Positions 1 through 7,534 of a DNA stretch of 10,258 bases are shown here, one piece after another. The stretch lies in NCBI GenBank assembly GCA_946999385.1, contig CAMQCZ010000035.1, positions 1-10,258 of the forward strand. The letters run 5' to 3'. The notes below the pieces were generated by a model that saw only the letters and a list, made by a program, of their open reading frames with translations, made no database searches and had not been told where the DNA came from. How positions within the stretch are numbered: position 1 is the stretch's first letter; each line of letters starts with the position of its first letter. The stretch is from an uncultured Lachnoanaerobaculum sp. (GTDB lineage: Bacteria > Bacillota > Clostridia > Lachnospirales > Lachnospiraceae). The position numbers and the translations under genes were made by a program.

Positions 1-180
1 CATATTTAAGCTTGAATTTTTTGCAGCCTCATAAGCTTCTATAGCTCCTGACATTGTATCATGGTCGGTAAGAGCAATATAGCTTAGATTAATATTAATT
101 GCTTTTTTAATAAGATTTGCAGGGCTTAGAGTCCCATCAGATGCAGTGCTATGTGTATGTAGATCAATATATCTATTCAT
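1..180 (-). CDS. PHP-domain metal-dependent phosphoesterase (N-terminal part, runs off window)
   Basis: Only the first 60 codons are present, read on the minus strand from ATG at 180-178; the rest lies beyond base 1. The peptide opens MNRYIDLHTHSTASDGTLSP, with the metal-binding HxH (H8, H10) and D15, followed by LTDHDT (D39, H40, D41). These are the first two signature motifs of the PHP superfamily. The short N-terminus leading straight into DLHTHS and the SDGTLSP motif resemble the TrpH/YciV-type phosphoesterases (RNase AM / 3',5'-nucleotide phosphatase relatives) rather than the DNA polymerase or histidinol-phosphatase branches, but 60 residues cannot settle the substrate. An AGGAG ribosome binding site lies just upstream of the start (about 184-188 complement). 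It is transcribed divergently from the GntR/ABC operon with a 146-bp gap, so the two may share regulatory DNA. Confidence 0.88.
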   Translation of the reverse strand, partial: MNRYIDLHTHSTASDGTLSPANLIKKAININLSYIALTDHDTMSGAIEAYEAAKNSSLNM

Positions 181-214
181 AAATCTCCTAAAAATTAATA
201 AATATTTTAATAAG

Positions 215-243
215 AGTATATCAAAATCAAAAAAACAGCTCAA
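215..243 (-). promoter_or_regulatory. Promoter of the PHP phosphoesterase gene
   Basis: On the minus strand there is a -35-like TTGAGC (243-238), a 17-bp spacer and TATACT as the -10 (220-215). The -10 is preceded by TGA, giving the extended TGnTATACT form. It lies about 35 bp upstream of the PHP start codon and only 5 bp from the -35 box of the divergent operon, so the two promoters are back to back. Confidence 0.55.
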
Positions 244-248
244 TAGTA

Positions 249-277
249 TTGACAAAAATAAAAACAGATAGTACAGT
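249..277 (+). promoter_or_regulatory. Promoter of the GntR/ABC transporter operon
   Basis: A perfect -35 TTGACA (249-254), a 17-bp spacer and a -10-like TACAGT (272-277, 4 of 6 consensus bases). The expected transcription start is near 284, which puts the repeats at 285-312 in the first transcribed bases. The -10 overlaps the first TACARTTAA repeat, so a protein bound to these repeats would occlude RNA polymerase. Confidence 0.6.
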
Positions 278-312
278 TAATACATACAATTAATACAATT
301 AATACATTGTAT
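272..312. repeat. Putative operator: three TACARTTAA repeats plus an inverted repeat
   Basis: The 9-mer TACARTTAA occurs at 272-280 (TACAGTTAA), 285-293 and 294-302 (both TACAATTAA); the last two are in direct tandem. Overlapping the third copy is an inverted repeat with 7-bp arms, ATACAAT-N6-ATTGTAT (293-312). The block spans the -10 box, the predicted transcription start and the bases just before the ribosome binding site. GntR-family YtrA regulators commonly repress their own operon from a site in the promoter, so autoregulation is the simplest reading. Binding is inferred, not shown. Confidence 0.5.
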
Positions 313-326
313 AGGGAGGTGCTATA

Positions 327-683
327 TTGTTTCTTATAAATTTTAAGGATAAGGAAGCTATATTTGAACAAATAAAAGCTCAAGTTAAAAAATTTATAGC
401 TCTTGGTGTATTAAAGCCTAATATGCAATTACCCTCAGTTAGAAGTCTTGCTACAGATTTAGGGATAAATCCTAATACAGTTCATAGAGCATATAATGAA
501 TTGGAAAGAGAAGGTATTATTTATACGATTGCAAAAAAAGGAGTATATATATCGGAAAATGATAATAAGGATGTAAATATAGAAATATTATCAACATTAA
601 AAAATAATATAATACTTGCAAAGCATGAAAATATAGAAAAGCAATTAGTATTGGATATGATTGAGGAGGTATATAATGATTGA
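327..683 (+). CDS. GntR-family transcriptional regulator, YtrA subfamily
   Basis: A 118-residue DNA-binding regulator that probably represses the ABC transporter genes downstream. The N-terminal winged helix-turn-helix (about 8-76) has the hallmark GntR stretch LPSVRSLATDLGINPNTVHR (35-54), followed by AYNELEREGIIYTIAKKGVY, the wing. Only about 40 residues follow. That short helical tail defines the YtrA branch, which dimerises without the large ligand-binding domain of FadR or HutC types. The start is TTG at 327, chosen because GGGAGGTG (314-321) sits 5 bases upstream and no better start precedes the conserved FKDKEAIFEQIKAQV helix. The end overlaps the ATPase start by 8 bp, so translation is probably coupled. 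In Bacillus, YtrA homologues respond to cell-wall-active antibiotics; the inducer here is unknown. Confidence 0.93.
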   Translation: MFLINFKDKEAIFEQIKAQVKKFIALGVLKPNMQLPSVRSLATDLGINPNTVHRAYNELEREGIIYTIAKKGVYISENDNKDVNIEILSTLKNNIILAKHENIEKQLVLDMIEEVYND

Positions 684-1554
684 AATAAAAAATGTTTCAA
701 AAAGACTTGGAGATAAAGATATTTTAAAAAATCTTAATTTGAATATAAAAAATGGAAGTATTTTTGGCCTGGTAGGAATAAATGGAGCAGGCAAAAGCAC
801 ATTACTTAGATGTATAAGCGATGTGTATAAGCTTGATGAAGGTGAAATTTTAATAAATGGAGAAAATATCAGAGATAATTTTAAATTAAAAAAAGAATTA
901 TTATTCATAAGTGATGATTGCTATTGCCCTTTAAATGCCACCTTAAACAGCTTAAAGGAATTTTATAAGGTTTATTATAATTTTAGTGAAGAAAAATTTG
1001 CATATTATCTTAAGTTTTTTAAATTACCTCTTAATAAAAGTATAAATAATTTTTCTAAAGGAATGAAAAGACAAGTATTTATACTTATGGCACTTAGTAT
1101 AAGGCCTAAAATTTTATTATTAGATGAAACCTTTGATGGACTTGATCCTTTAATTAGACTTAGATTTAAAAGAGCATTATATGAAATGATAGAGAATGGT
1201 GAGTCTACAATCATCATAAGTAGTCATAATCTCAAAGAATTGGAGGATATATGCGATTCTTTCGGTATTTTAGACAATAAGAATATTAAAACATCAGGAG
1301 ATTTACAGTCTCAAAAAGAAAAAATAAATAAATATCAAATTGTATTTAATGAAGAAAAGAATAAAGAAGATTTTAAGTATTTTAATGTAATAAAATTTGA
1401 TAAAAACAGTCGAGTTATAAATATGATTATTAGAGGTGAAAAAGAAGATATATTATTAAAATTAAATGAAATGGAGCCTTTATTAGTTGAAATTGTACCA
1501 ATTAATTTTGAAGAATTATTTATTAGTGAATTAGAAAGTGAGAATATACAATGA
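676..1554 (+). CDS. ABC transporter ATP-binding protein (YtrB/BcrA-like)
   Basis: A 292-residue cytoplasmic ATPase expected to power the permease encoded next. Motifs in order: Walker A GINGAGKST (34-42), signature FSKGMKRQ (126-133), Walker B ILLLDE with catalytic Glu (146-151), D-loop GLD (155-157) and switch histidine in SSHN (H184). The usual Q-loop glutamine is not evident: the region reads FISDDCYCPLNATL (77-90), a variation seen in some members next to YtrA regulators. About 80 residues after the ATPase core (about 210-292) form a poorly conserved C-terminal extension. The start is ATG 676, since GAGGAGGT (663-670) lies 5 bases before it; an in-frame TTG at 661 overlaps that Shine-Dalgarno and is unlikely. 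It overlaps the permease gene by ATGA. The substrate cannot be read from the sequence; antibiotic or lantibiotic export is a family-level possibility. Confidence 0.93.
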   Translation: MIEIKNVSKRLGDKDILKNLNLNIKNGSIFGLVGINGAGKSTLLRCISDVYKLDEGEILINGENIRDNFKLKKELLFISDDCYCPLNATLNSLKEFYKVYYNFSEEKFAYYLKFFKLPLNKSINNFSKGMKRQVFILMALSIRPKILLLDETFDGLDPLIRLRFKRALYEMIENGESTIIISSHNLKELEDICDSFGILDNKNIKTSGDLQSQKEKINKYQIVFNEEKNKEDFKYFNVIKFDKNSRVINMIIRGEKEDILLKLNEMEPLLVEIVPINFEELFISELESENIQ

Positions 1555-3047
1555 TAGATAAAAAACAATGTATTTATGAGATGAAAAATTCAAAGCATTT
1601 GATAGCTTTTAGTTTTATTATTTATTTTTTATCTTTTCCATTTTTGAATTTAATTAATTATGAGAGAGCAAGAATAGATTATTTACTTTTTCCTATTTTT
1701 ATTTTGTTCTTATCAAGCTTTATTTTACCTTGGTATATATTTAGATTTACTACTGATAAAAGAGCTTTGGATACTTTTTACAGTCTAGGTATAAAAAGAA
1801 AAAAATATTTTGATACAAAAATATTTTTAACGATTTTAATTATGATTATACCATATATAATTAATTTGATTTTAGGACTTATAATATTATACTTAAATAA
1901 TTTATATACAAATACATTTGCTGAAATTATAAAATTTTCTATACTGGCTTTAATTTTAGCTATACTATTGTTAGGCTTTAATTTATGGGTATTTAATAAG
2001 GCAAACAGTTTGTTGGATGGTATTTTAATCAATATAGCATATCATGTACTTCCTGCAATTATGATTCTTTGTTTTGTATATATAGCTGATGGTATGTATG
2101 CAGGAAATAGAGCTTATCTATTAAGTAACAAAATAAATTATATCTCTTTAATTTATAATATAGGCATAGTATTGAGCTACTTTTTTGAAAAAATAAATAT
2201 TGCACAAGCAGGAACCTCTTACATTAATAGTAAATTAGATTTAACAGCTCTTATTGTAATATTAATAATTACTATATTTTCATGGGTTTTATTTTATATT
2301 GAAATTAATAAAAGAAGGGCAGAAGCTTCAGGGCAATTATCTAATAATATTTTTGCATATCCCGGCTTGAATTTATTAGCCTTGATAAGTCTTATGCTTA
2401 CAGCTAATTATTATAATAGTGAAAATATTGTCAATATGTTTGCTATATATACTATCATATTTATAATATATTTAATTGCCAATTTTATATATAAAAGAGA
2501 AATTAAAATCAGCTTTAAAATTGTAGGTATCTTTATATTTATAGCTATTTTAAGTAATATTTTTGCATATACTATAGTAAAGACTGAATTTTTCAAATTA
2601 CCTTATAGATATACTTCAAATTATAAATTTATTAATGTCAGCTTTAGATATTCTCTTAATAAAGAATCTGAAGATTTGGAACTTGAAGTAAGAGTAAAGG
2701 ATAAAAATGATATTAAATTATTACAAGAAATTCAAGATAAATGTGTTAAAAATTATTATATGCTACTTGAAAATAAGAAAGCTAAGAGAGAAATGGCTGA
2801 TAAAGCATGGTCATGTATTAATTTTACATATGAGATAAATTCTAAAAAGTCTCTGGGTTATTCATATTATTATATTCAAAATACTGATATGGATATATTT
2901 TTGAAGGAGCTTGATGAGCATGGAATAAAATATAAGTCAACTATTTATAATTATAGTGATGATGGAGATTATACAAGCAAAGATATATATCTATCCTATA
3001 AGGAATTATTAGAAACTAAGGGATATAAAAATATGATGGAAAAATAA
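1551..3047 (+). CDS. ABC-2-type transporter permease
   Basis: A 498-residue membrane protein whose start overlaps the ATPase stop (ATGA, 1551-1554), making it the obvious partner of that ATPase. About ten hydrophobic segments can be seen, near residues 17-35, 44-64, 91-115, 126-148, 157-179, 198-212, 230-250, 271-286, 293-313 and 322-344. The loop after the second segment, DTFYSLGIKRKKYFDTKIF, matches the 'short turn, basic cluster, membrane anchor' loop typical of ABC-2 permeases. Residues about 345-498 form a soluble, charged C-terminal domain that I do not recognise; its side of the membrane depends on the exact TM count. Bacillus ytr-type operons usually encode two permeases plus accessory proteins, whereas here one large permease serves alone. 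It is the last gene before a strong terminator. Confidence 0.85.
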   Translation: MIDKKQCIYEMKNSKHLIAFSFIIYFLSFPFLNLINYERARIDYLLFPIFILFLSSFILPWYIFRFTTDKRALDTFYSLGIKRKKYFDTKIFLTILIMIIPYIINLILGLIILYLNNLYTNTFAEIIKFSILALILAILLLGFNLWVFNKANSLLDGILINIAYHVLPAIMILCFVYIADGMYAGNRAYLLSNKINYISLIYNIGIVLSYFFEKINIAQAGTSYINSKLDLTALIVILIITIFSWVLFYIEINKRRAEASGQLSNNIFAYPGLNLLALISLMLTANYYNSENIVNMFAIYTIIFIIYLIANFIYKREIKISFKIVGIFIFIAILSNIFAYTIVKTEFFKLPYRYTSNYKFINVSFRYSLNKESEDLELEVRVKDKNDIKLLQEIQDKCVKNYYMLLENKKAKREMADKAWSCINFTYEINSKKSLGYSYYYIQNTDMDIFLKELDEHGIKYKSTIYNYSDDGDYTSKDIYLSYKELLETKGYKNMMEK

Positions 3048-3050
3048 AAA

Positions 3051-3092
3051 AATTAGTATGCCGATAATATTAGGTCGGCATACTGATTTTTT
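3051..3092 (+). terminator. Intrinsic terminator after the ABC operon
   Basis: A perfect 10-bp stem, AGTATGCCGA (3055-3064) and TCGGCATACT (3075-3084), with a 10-base loop, followed after GA by a run of T. The A-run before the stem can pair with the T-run, so it could also stop transcription from the opposite side. Confidence 0.9.
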
Positions 3093-3103
3093 TTATAAAA
3101 TGC

Positions 3104-3131
3104 TTGACATTTAAAAAATAACTGTTATAAT
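3104..3131 (+). promoter_or_regulatory. clpB promoter (extended -10)
   Basis: Perfect TTGACA (3104-3109) and perfect TATAAT (3126-3131) with a 16-bp spacer, and TG one base before the -10 (3123-3124), giving an extended -10. This is one of the strongest sigma-A-type promoters in the window, consistent with an abundant or strongly inducible chaperone. Confidence 0.8.
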
Positions 3132-3142
3132 ACATATATAAC
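3124..3142. promoter_or_regulatory. Inverted repeat over the clpB -10 and start point (possible operator)
   Basis: GTTATA (3124-3129) and TATAAC (3137-3142) form a 6-bp inverted repeat with a 7-base spacer, covering the -10 box and the expected transcription start. Position suits a repressor site, but in DNA this AT-rich a 6-bp repeat can arise by chance. Neither a CIRCE element nor CtsR-type AGGTCAAA heptads are visible in 3093-3175. Confidence 0.25.
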
Positions 3143-3175
3143 ATAAATAACAATATAAGACCAAGGAGGTATTAT

Positions 3176-5773
3176 ATGAATATAAATAAATTTACACAAA
3201 AGTCTGTAGAGGCTATTCAGAATATAGAAAAAATTGCATATGAATATGGAAATGGTCAGCTTGTACAAGAGCATTTATTATTGGCATTATTAGATCTTGA
3301 CAACTCACTTATACTCAGCTTGTTTGAAAAGATGAAGATTAATACAAAAGGCTTTAGGAATGAGCTTGTCAATTTGATAGAAAAATTACCTAAGGTTTCC
3401 GGTAATGTCAATCTTTATATGAGTAATGATTTAAACAAGGTTTTGATAAATTCATCAGATGATGCAAAAGCAATGGGTGATGATTATGTAAGTGTTGAGC
3501 ATATTTTTTTAAGACTTGTTAAAGAGGCAAATACTAATTTGAAAAATTTGTTTAATGCTTATGGTATCAATAGGGACAGCTTTTTGAAGGTTTTATCGGA
3601 GGTTAGAGGAAATCAAAGAGTTTTAAATGATAATCCTGAAGCTACATATGATACTTTAAATAAATATGGATATGATTTAGTAGAAAAAGCAAGAAGCGGT
3701 AAGCTTGATCCTGTTATCGGCAGAGACAGTCAAATAAGAAATACAATACGTATATTGAGTAGAAAAACAAAGAATAATCCTGTACTTATAGGTGAGCCGG
3801 GAGTAGGTAAGACAGCCGTTGTTGAAGGACTTGCAATACGTATATTAAAGGGAGATGTGCCTGAAAGCTTAAAAGACAAGAAAATATTCTCGCTTGATAT
3901 GGCATCCTTAGTAGCAGGTGCAAAATATAGAGGGGAATTTGAGGAAAGATTAAAGGCTGTATTGGATGAAGTTAAAAAATCCGAAGGTTCGATTATTCTT
4001 TTCATTGATGAATTGCATAATATTGTTGGAGCAGGAAAGACAGAAGGCAGTATGGATGCAGGCAATATTTTAAAGCCTATGCTTGCAAGAGGAGAGCTTC
4101 ATTGTATAGGAGCTACCACCTTGGATGAATATAGGAAATACATAGAAAAGGATTCAGCACTTGAAAGACGTTTTCAGCCTGTGATGGTAGAGGAGCCAAG
4201 TCTTGAAGATACTATATCTATATTAAGAGGTATCAAGGATAGGTATGAGACTTATCATGGTGTAAAGATAACGGATTCAGCTTTAGTTAGTGCCGCAACC
4301 TTATCTAATAGATATATAAGTGATAGATTTTTACCTGATAAAGCGATAGATTTAGTTGATGAAGCCTGTGCTTTAATAAAAACTGAGCTTGATTCACTGC
4401 CGGCAGAATTGGATGAGCTTCAAAGAAGAGTTATGCAGCTTGAAATAGAAGAGGCTGCACTAAAAAAAGAAACAGATAATTTATCTAAAGAAAGATTATC
4501 AAGTTTACAGGAAGAGCTTGCAACACTTAGAGATGAATTTAAAGAACAAAAGGCAAAATGGGAAAATGAAAAGCATAGTGTAGAAGGCTTAGCAAATATA
4601 CGTGAGCAAATAGAAAATGTAAATAGGCAGATAGATGAAGCAAAGAGAAAATATGATCTTAATTTGGCGGCTAAATTACAATATGGTGAATTGCCACAGT
4701 TACAAAGGAAATTATCTGAAGAAGAAAATAAGCTTGAAAATAAAGAGCTTAGCTTGGTTCATGAAGCTGTTACAGAAGAGGAAATAGCTAAAATAGTTTC
4801 AAGATGGACAGGTATTCCTATAACAAAATTAAATGAATCAGAAAAATCAAAGACATTGCATTTGGATCAGACCTTACATAAAAGACTGATAGGTCAGGAT
4901 GAGGCTGTTAGCTTGGTAAGTGAAGCTATACAACGTTCAAAGGCAGGCATAAAGGATCCCGGAAAGCCTATAGGTTCATTTCTATTTTTAGGACCTACCG
5001 GTGTCGGAAAAACCGAACTTGCAAAATCTTTAGCACAGGCATTATTTGATGATGAAGCTAATATGGTTCGTATTGATATGAGTGAGTATATGGAAAAATT
5101 TTCCGTTAGTAGACTTATAGGAGCACCTCCCGGATATGTAGGATATGATGAAGGCGGTCAGTTGACAGAGGCAGTTAGAAGAAAGCCATATTCAGTTGTA
5201 CTATTTGATGAAATAGAAAAGGCTCATCCTGATGTCTTTAATATATTATTACAGGTGCTTGATGATGGTAGAATTACAGATTCCTTAGGAAAGACGGTTG
5301 ATTTTAAAAATACTATTATAATTATGACTTCTAATATAGGCTCAAATGATTTGCTTGAGGGAACGGATGATTTTGGAAATATTAGTGAAGCTGCCAAAGA
5401 TTCAGTGAAAATGAAGCTTAGAAATCATTTCAGACCTGAATTTTTAAATAGATTGGATGAGATAATTCTATTTAAACCATTGTCAAAGAATAATATTTCA
5501 GGTATTGTAGATTTGCTTATTAAGGATCTGAATAATAGACTTAGTGATAGAGAATTAAGTGTATTTGTAACAGATGAGGCTAAATCTTATATAGTTGAGA
5601 ATGGTTATGAGCCGAGCTTTGGAGCAAGACCTTTAAAGAGGTATATACAAAAACATGTTGAAAATTTGATTGCTAAATTAATTTTAGGTGATGAAAAGCT
5701 CTCTCAGGGTGATAAAATTATTATAGATAAAGCAGTTGATTCTGATACACTTGTAGCAAAAATTGAAAAGTAG
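3176..5773 (+). CDS. clpB: ATP-dependent chaperone/disaggregase ClpB (Hsp100)
   Basis: A full-length 865-residue cytoplasmic AAA+ disaggregase that threads aggregated protein through a hexameric pore, working with DnaK/DnaJ/GrpE. Domain order: N-terminal Clp repeat domain (about 1-145; QEHLLLALLD and VSVEHIFLRL mark the two repeats), NBD1 with Walker A GEPGVGKT (206-213) and Walker B IILFIDE (about 273-279), and pore-loop KYRGEFEERL. The long coiled-coil middle domain (about 400-525) distinguishes ClpB from ClpA and ClpC. NBD2 follows with Walker A GPTGVGKT (about 605-612), second pore-loop GYVGYDEGG and Walker B VVLFDE (about 675-680), then the C-terminal FGARPLKRYIQ region. No ClpP-binding IGF/IGL loop was evident, fitting a pure disaggregase. 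ATG at 3176 follows AAGGAGGT (3163-3170) by 5 bases. It is monocistronic between two terminators. Confidence 0.98.
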   Translation: MNINKFTQKSVEAIQNIEKIAYEYGNGQLVQEHLLLALLDLDNSLILSLFEKMKINTKGFRNELVNLIEKLPKVSGNVNLYMSNDLNKVLINSSDDAKAMGDDYVSVEHIFLRLVKEANTNLKNLFNAYGINRDSFLKVLSEVRGNQRVLNDNPEATYDTLNKYGYDLVEKARSGKLDPVIGRDSQIRNTIRILSRKTKNNPVLIGEPGVGKTAVVEGLAIRILKGDVPESLKDKKIFSLDMASLVAGAKYRGEFEERLKAVLDEVKKSEGSIILFIDELHNIVGAGKTEGSMDAGNILKPMLARGELHCIGATTLDEYRKYIEKDSALERRFQPVMVEEPSLEDTISILRGIKDRYETYHGVKITDSALVSAATLSNRYISDRFLPDKAIDLVDEACALIKTELDSLPAELDELQRRVMQLEIEEAALKKETDNLSKERLSSLQEELATLRDEFKEQKAKWENEKHSVEGLANIREQIENVNRQIDEAKRKYDLNLAAKLQYGELPQLQRKLSEEENKLENKELSLVHEAVTEEEIAKIVSRWTGIPITKLNESEKSKTLHLDQTLHKRLIGQDEAVSLVSEAIQRSKAGIKDPGKPIGSFLFLGPTGVGKTELAKSLAQALFDDEANMVRIDMSEYMEKFSVSRLIGAPPGYVGYDEGGQLTEAVRRKPYSVVLFDEIEKAHPDVFNILLQVLDDGRITDSLGKTVDFKNTIIIMTSNIGSNDLLEGTDDFGNISEAAKDSVKMKLRNHFRPEFLNRLDEIILFKPLSKNNISGIVDLLIKDLNNRLSDRELSVFVTDEAKSYIVENGYEPSFGARPLKRYIQKHVENLIAKLILGDEKLSQGDKIIIDKAVDSDTLVAKIEK

Positions 5774-5792
5774 TTAGAGAATATGTTATAAT

Positions 5793-5835
5793 AAAAAGAC
5801 ATTGAATAGTAATTTTTACTATTTAATGTCTTTTT
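5793..5835 (+). terminator. Intrinsic terminator after clpB
   Basis: A 20-bp stem (5793-5812 with 5816-5835) with one G-T pair and a 3-base loop. Its left arm begins AAAAAGACATT and its right arm ends AATGTCTTTTT. The A and T runs at the base make it a likely bidirectional terminator. It begins 19 bp after the clpB stop codon. Confidence 0.9.
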
Positions 5836-5883
5836 AGATTTATATTTGTTATATTTTTTTAAGATATGAAGAATTTATGACTT

Positions 5884-5931
5884 TTCACAAATTGATATAC
5901 AAAAAAATATAAATATCATTTATACTATAAT
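5884..5931 (+). promoter_or_regulatory. Probable promoter region of the lipoprotein/MBL/exchanger cluster
   Basis: The best full match is TTCACA (5884-5889), an 18-bp spacer and TATAAA (5908-5913), each 5 of 6 consensus bases. A perfect TATAAT also occurs at 5926-5931 but has no matching -35 at a normal distance. The clpB terminator lies just upstream, so a promoter is needed here; which -10 is used cannot be decided by eye. Confidence 0.4.
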
Positions 5932-5979
5932 ACATATTTAGAAGCTTTTATTATTCGGATAAATAAAAAGGAGTAACTT

Positions 5980-6588
5980 ATGTTGAGAAAAAAAATTTTA
6001 TTAATGCTAATATTTATATTTAGTCAAATTTTGTTTAGTGCCTGTGCAGCTGAGTCAGTTACACAACCAAAGCCTGTATTGTCCAATATGTCAAATATTA
6101 AAATTAACTGGGATCAAGTAAGAGATGATTTTGAAGACGAATTAAATGATAATCCTGATTATCCACATGGTAAGTATGTAGATTTTGCAGTATATGAAGA
6201 TAAAAAGACTATTAGACTTATCTGGCCTTTAGATAATAAAATTACACAGCTGGAATCTTTAGATTATGGTAAAGCTATAATAAAGGCATTTAATGATGCT
6301 GCAAGAACTCAGGATTTTTCAATAGAGCCTTCAAATGATAATTCTTATGGTGGATTGTGGAAAAAATACAATATTGAATTGGAGGTATATAATGAGGAGG
6401 ATATAATGAATCCTGATTTATATTATATAAATCAATATATTCCTGCCGGTGCCAATGATCCTATAATACCTCAGATATCAAAAGATAATGATGAAGGTCA
6501 AAAAGCTGATGTAGACTCAGATGAAAAAGAAAACCAAAGCACTGCTCCTGCTTCAAATGAAAAAGAAAGTATTAGTGAAGAGAAGTAG
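5980..6588 (+). CDS. Predicted lipoprotein of unknown function
   Basis: A 202-residue protein beginning MLRKKILLMLIFIFSQILFS followed by A-C: a lysine-rich n-region, a long hydrophobic core and a lipobox-like LFSAC with the candidate lipidated Cys at 22. Phe at -3 is less usual than Leu or Val, so lipidation is likely but not certain. I do not recognise the folded part (about 40-155); it is rich in Asp, Asn, Tyr and Trp and contains the stretches NWDQVRDDFEDEL and YDKG-free IRLIWPLDNK. The last 40 residues are polar and acidic (Asp, Glu, Lys, Ser, Gln), probably disordered. Start ATG 5980 follows AAGGAG (5968-5973) by 6 bases. The stop overlaps the Shine-Dalgarno of the MBL gene, so the two are co-transcribed and probably translationally coupled; shared work on the outer face of the membrane is inference. 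Confidence 0.8.
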   Translation: MLRKKILLMLIFIFSQILFSACAAESVTQPKPVLSNMSNIKINWDQVRDDFEDELNDNPDYPHGKYVDFAVYEDKKTIRLIWPLDNKITQLESLDYGKAIIKAFNDAARTQDFSIEPSNDNSYGGLWKKYNIELEVYNEEDIMNPDLYYINQYIPAGANDPIIPQISKDNDEGQKADVDSDEKENQSTAPASNEKESISEEK

Positions 6589-6598
6589 GAGGTAGCAT

Positions 6599-7525
6599 AT
6601 GAAAGTTATAAGAAAAAGCTATACTCTTATATTGGTAATTGTGATTTTGATATTGAATTTAAGCTTAATTACCTTTGCAGATGTAATAGGATATAAAAAG
6701 AGCATAAATTCAGGACCCTCATATGGTATATTAAATGGTGGAAAAATTATACTCTTACGTTCAAATACTGAAAGTCAGATGATGGGATATATTATTCGAT
6801 CTAAAAATGGCAAGCTTATAGTGGTTGACGGTGGTCTTGAAGCTGATGCAGTGCATTTAAAAGAAATGCTGAAAGAAGAGGGTGGAAAAGTGGATGCATG
6901 GTTAATAACACATCCACATTCTGATCATGTCGGTGCCTTGATAAATGTTTTAAATGATAAAGACAGTGCCATAACTATAGGAGGTATTTATTATCATTTG
7001 ACAGATTTGAATTGGTATAAAAGAAATGAAGCCTATAGAGCTGATTATGTTGAAAAATTTATTAAATCCTTAGCTAATGCGAGTCCGTCTATTTTACATT
7101 CTAAAATAAAATATGGAGATATTATTGATCTTGATGATGTAAAAATACATGTAATGAACTCTCCATATTTATTTAATGTGAATGCTATAAATAATTCGTC
7201 TATAGCATATAGAGTAGATATGTCAGGTAAGAGAATTATGTTTCTTGGAGATATGGGAGAACAAGGTGGAGATTGTCTTTTGAGAGATGTACCAAGGGAT
7301 GAATTAAAAAGTGATATTGTTCAAATGGCACATCATGGTCAATATGGAGTTTCAAAAAAAGTTTATGAAGCCATCAGTCCGAGTATAGCTATGTGGAATT
7401 CTCCGGAATGGCTATATAATAATACTAGTGGTAAATATTTAACATTGGAAGTTAGAAAATGGATGCAAGAAATAGGCGTTAAGAGAAATTATGTTATGAA
7501 GGATGGAGATCAAATTATAAAGTAA
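6599..7525 (+). CDS. Exported metallo-beta-lactamase-fold hydrolase, ComEC C-terminal-like
   Basis: A 308-residue protein with an N-terminal basic and hydrophobic segment (MKVIRKSYTLILVIVILILN, to about 27, LITFA then D) that should act as a signal peptide or membrane anchor. The rest is an MBL fold: VVDGG (75-79), the metal motif HPHSDH (H105, H107, D109, H110), FLGDMG with bridging D218, and MAHHGQYG (H245/H246). The NSS...FLGD...AHHG arrangement matches the MBL domain of ComEC/Rec2 and related stand-alone proteins, which are nuclease- or phosphodiesterase-like; no ComEC channel domain is present. The likely activity is metal-dependent hydrolysis outside the cytoplasm, substrate unknown. 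Start ATG 6599 follows AGGAGGT (6587-6593) by 5 bases. It is the second gene of a three-gene cluster, 10 bp after the lipoprotein and 9 bp before the exchanger. Confidence 0.87.
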   Translation: MKVIRKSYTLILVIVILILNLSLITFADVIGYKKSINSGPSYGILNGGKIILLRSNTESQMMGYIIRSKNGKLIVVDGGLEADAVHLKEMLKEEGGKVDAWLITHPHSDHVGALINVLNDKDSAITIGGIYYHLTDLNWYKRNEAYRADYVEKFIKSLANASPSILHSKIKYGDIIDLDDVKIHVMNSPYLFNVNAINNSSIAYRVDMSGKRIMFLGDMGEQGGDCLLRDVPRDELKSDIVQMAHHGQYGVSKKVYEAISPSIAMWNSPEWLYNNTSGKYLTLEVRKWMQEIGVKRNYVMKDGDQIIK

Positions 7526-7534
7526 GGAGAGGAT

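Noticed and set aside
661..675. TTG at 661 as the ABC ATPase start, adding MRRYI
   Set aside because: It would place the start inside the GAGGAGGT ribosome binding site; ATG 676 at 5 bases from that site and beginning MIEIKNVSK fits the family N-terminus.
645..908. Minus-strand open frame of 87 codons
   Set aside because: It is antisense to the ATPase gene, has biased Phe/Ser/Leu composition typical of the complement of AT-rich coding DNA, and no recognisable domain.
3055..3084. Shared GCCGATA core between the hairpins at 3055 and 8494 as a dispersed repeat family
   Set aside because: Only seven bases are shared, and loop lengths and flanks differ; chance similarity between two hairpins is enough.
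3730..4065. Minus-strand open frame of 111 codons
   Set aside because: It is antisense to the highly conserved NBD1 of clpB and has no signal of its own.
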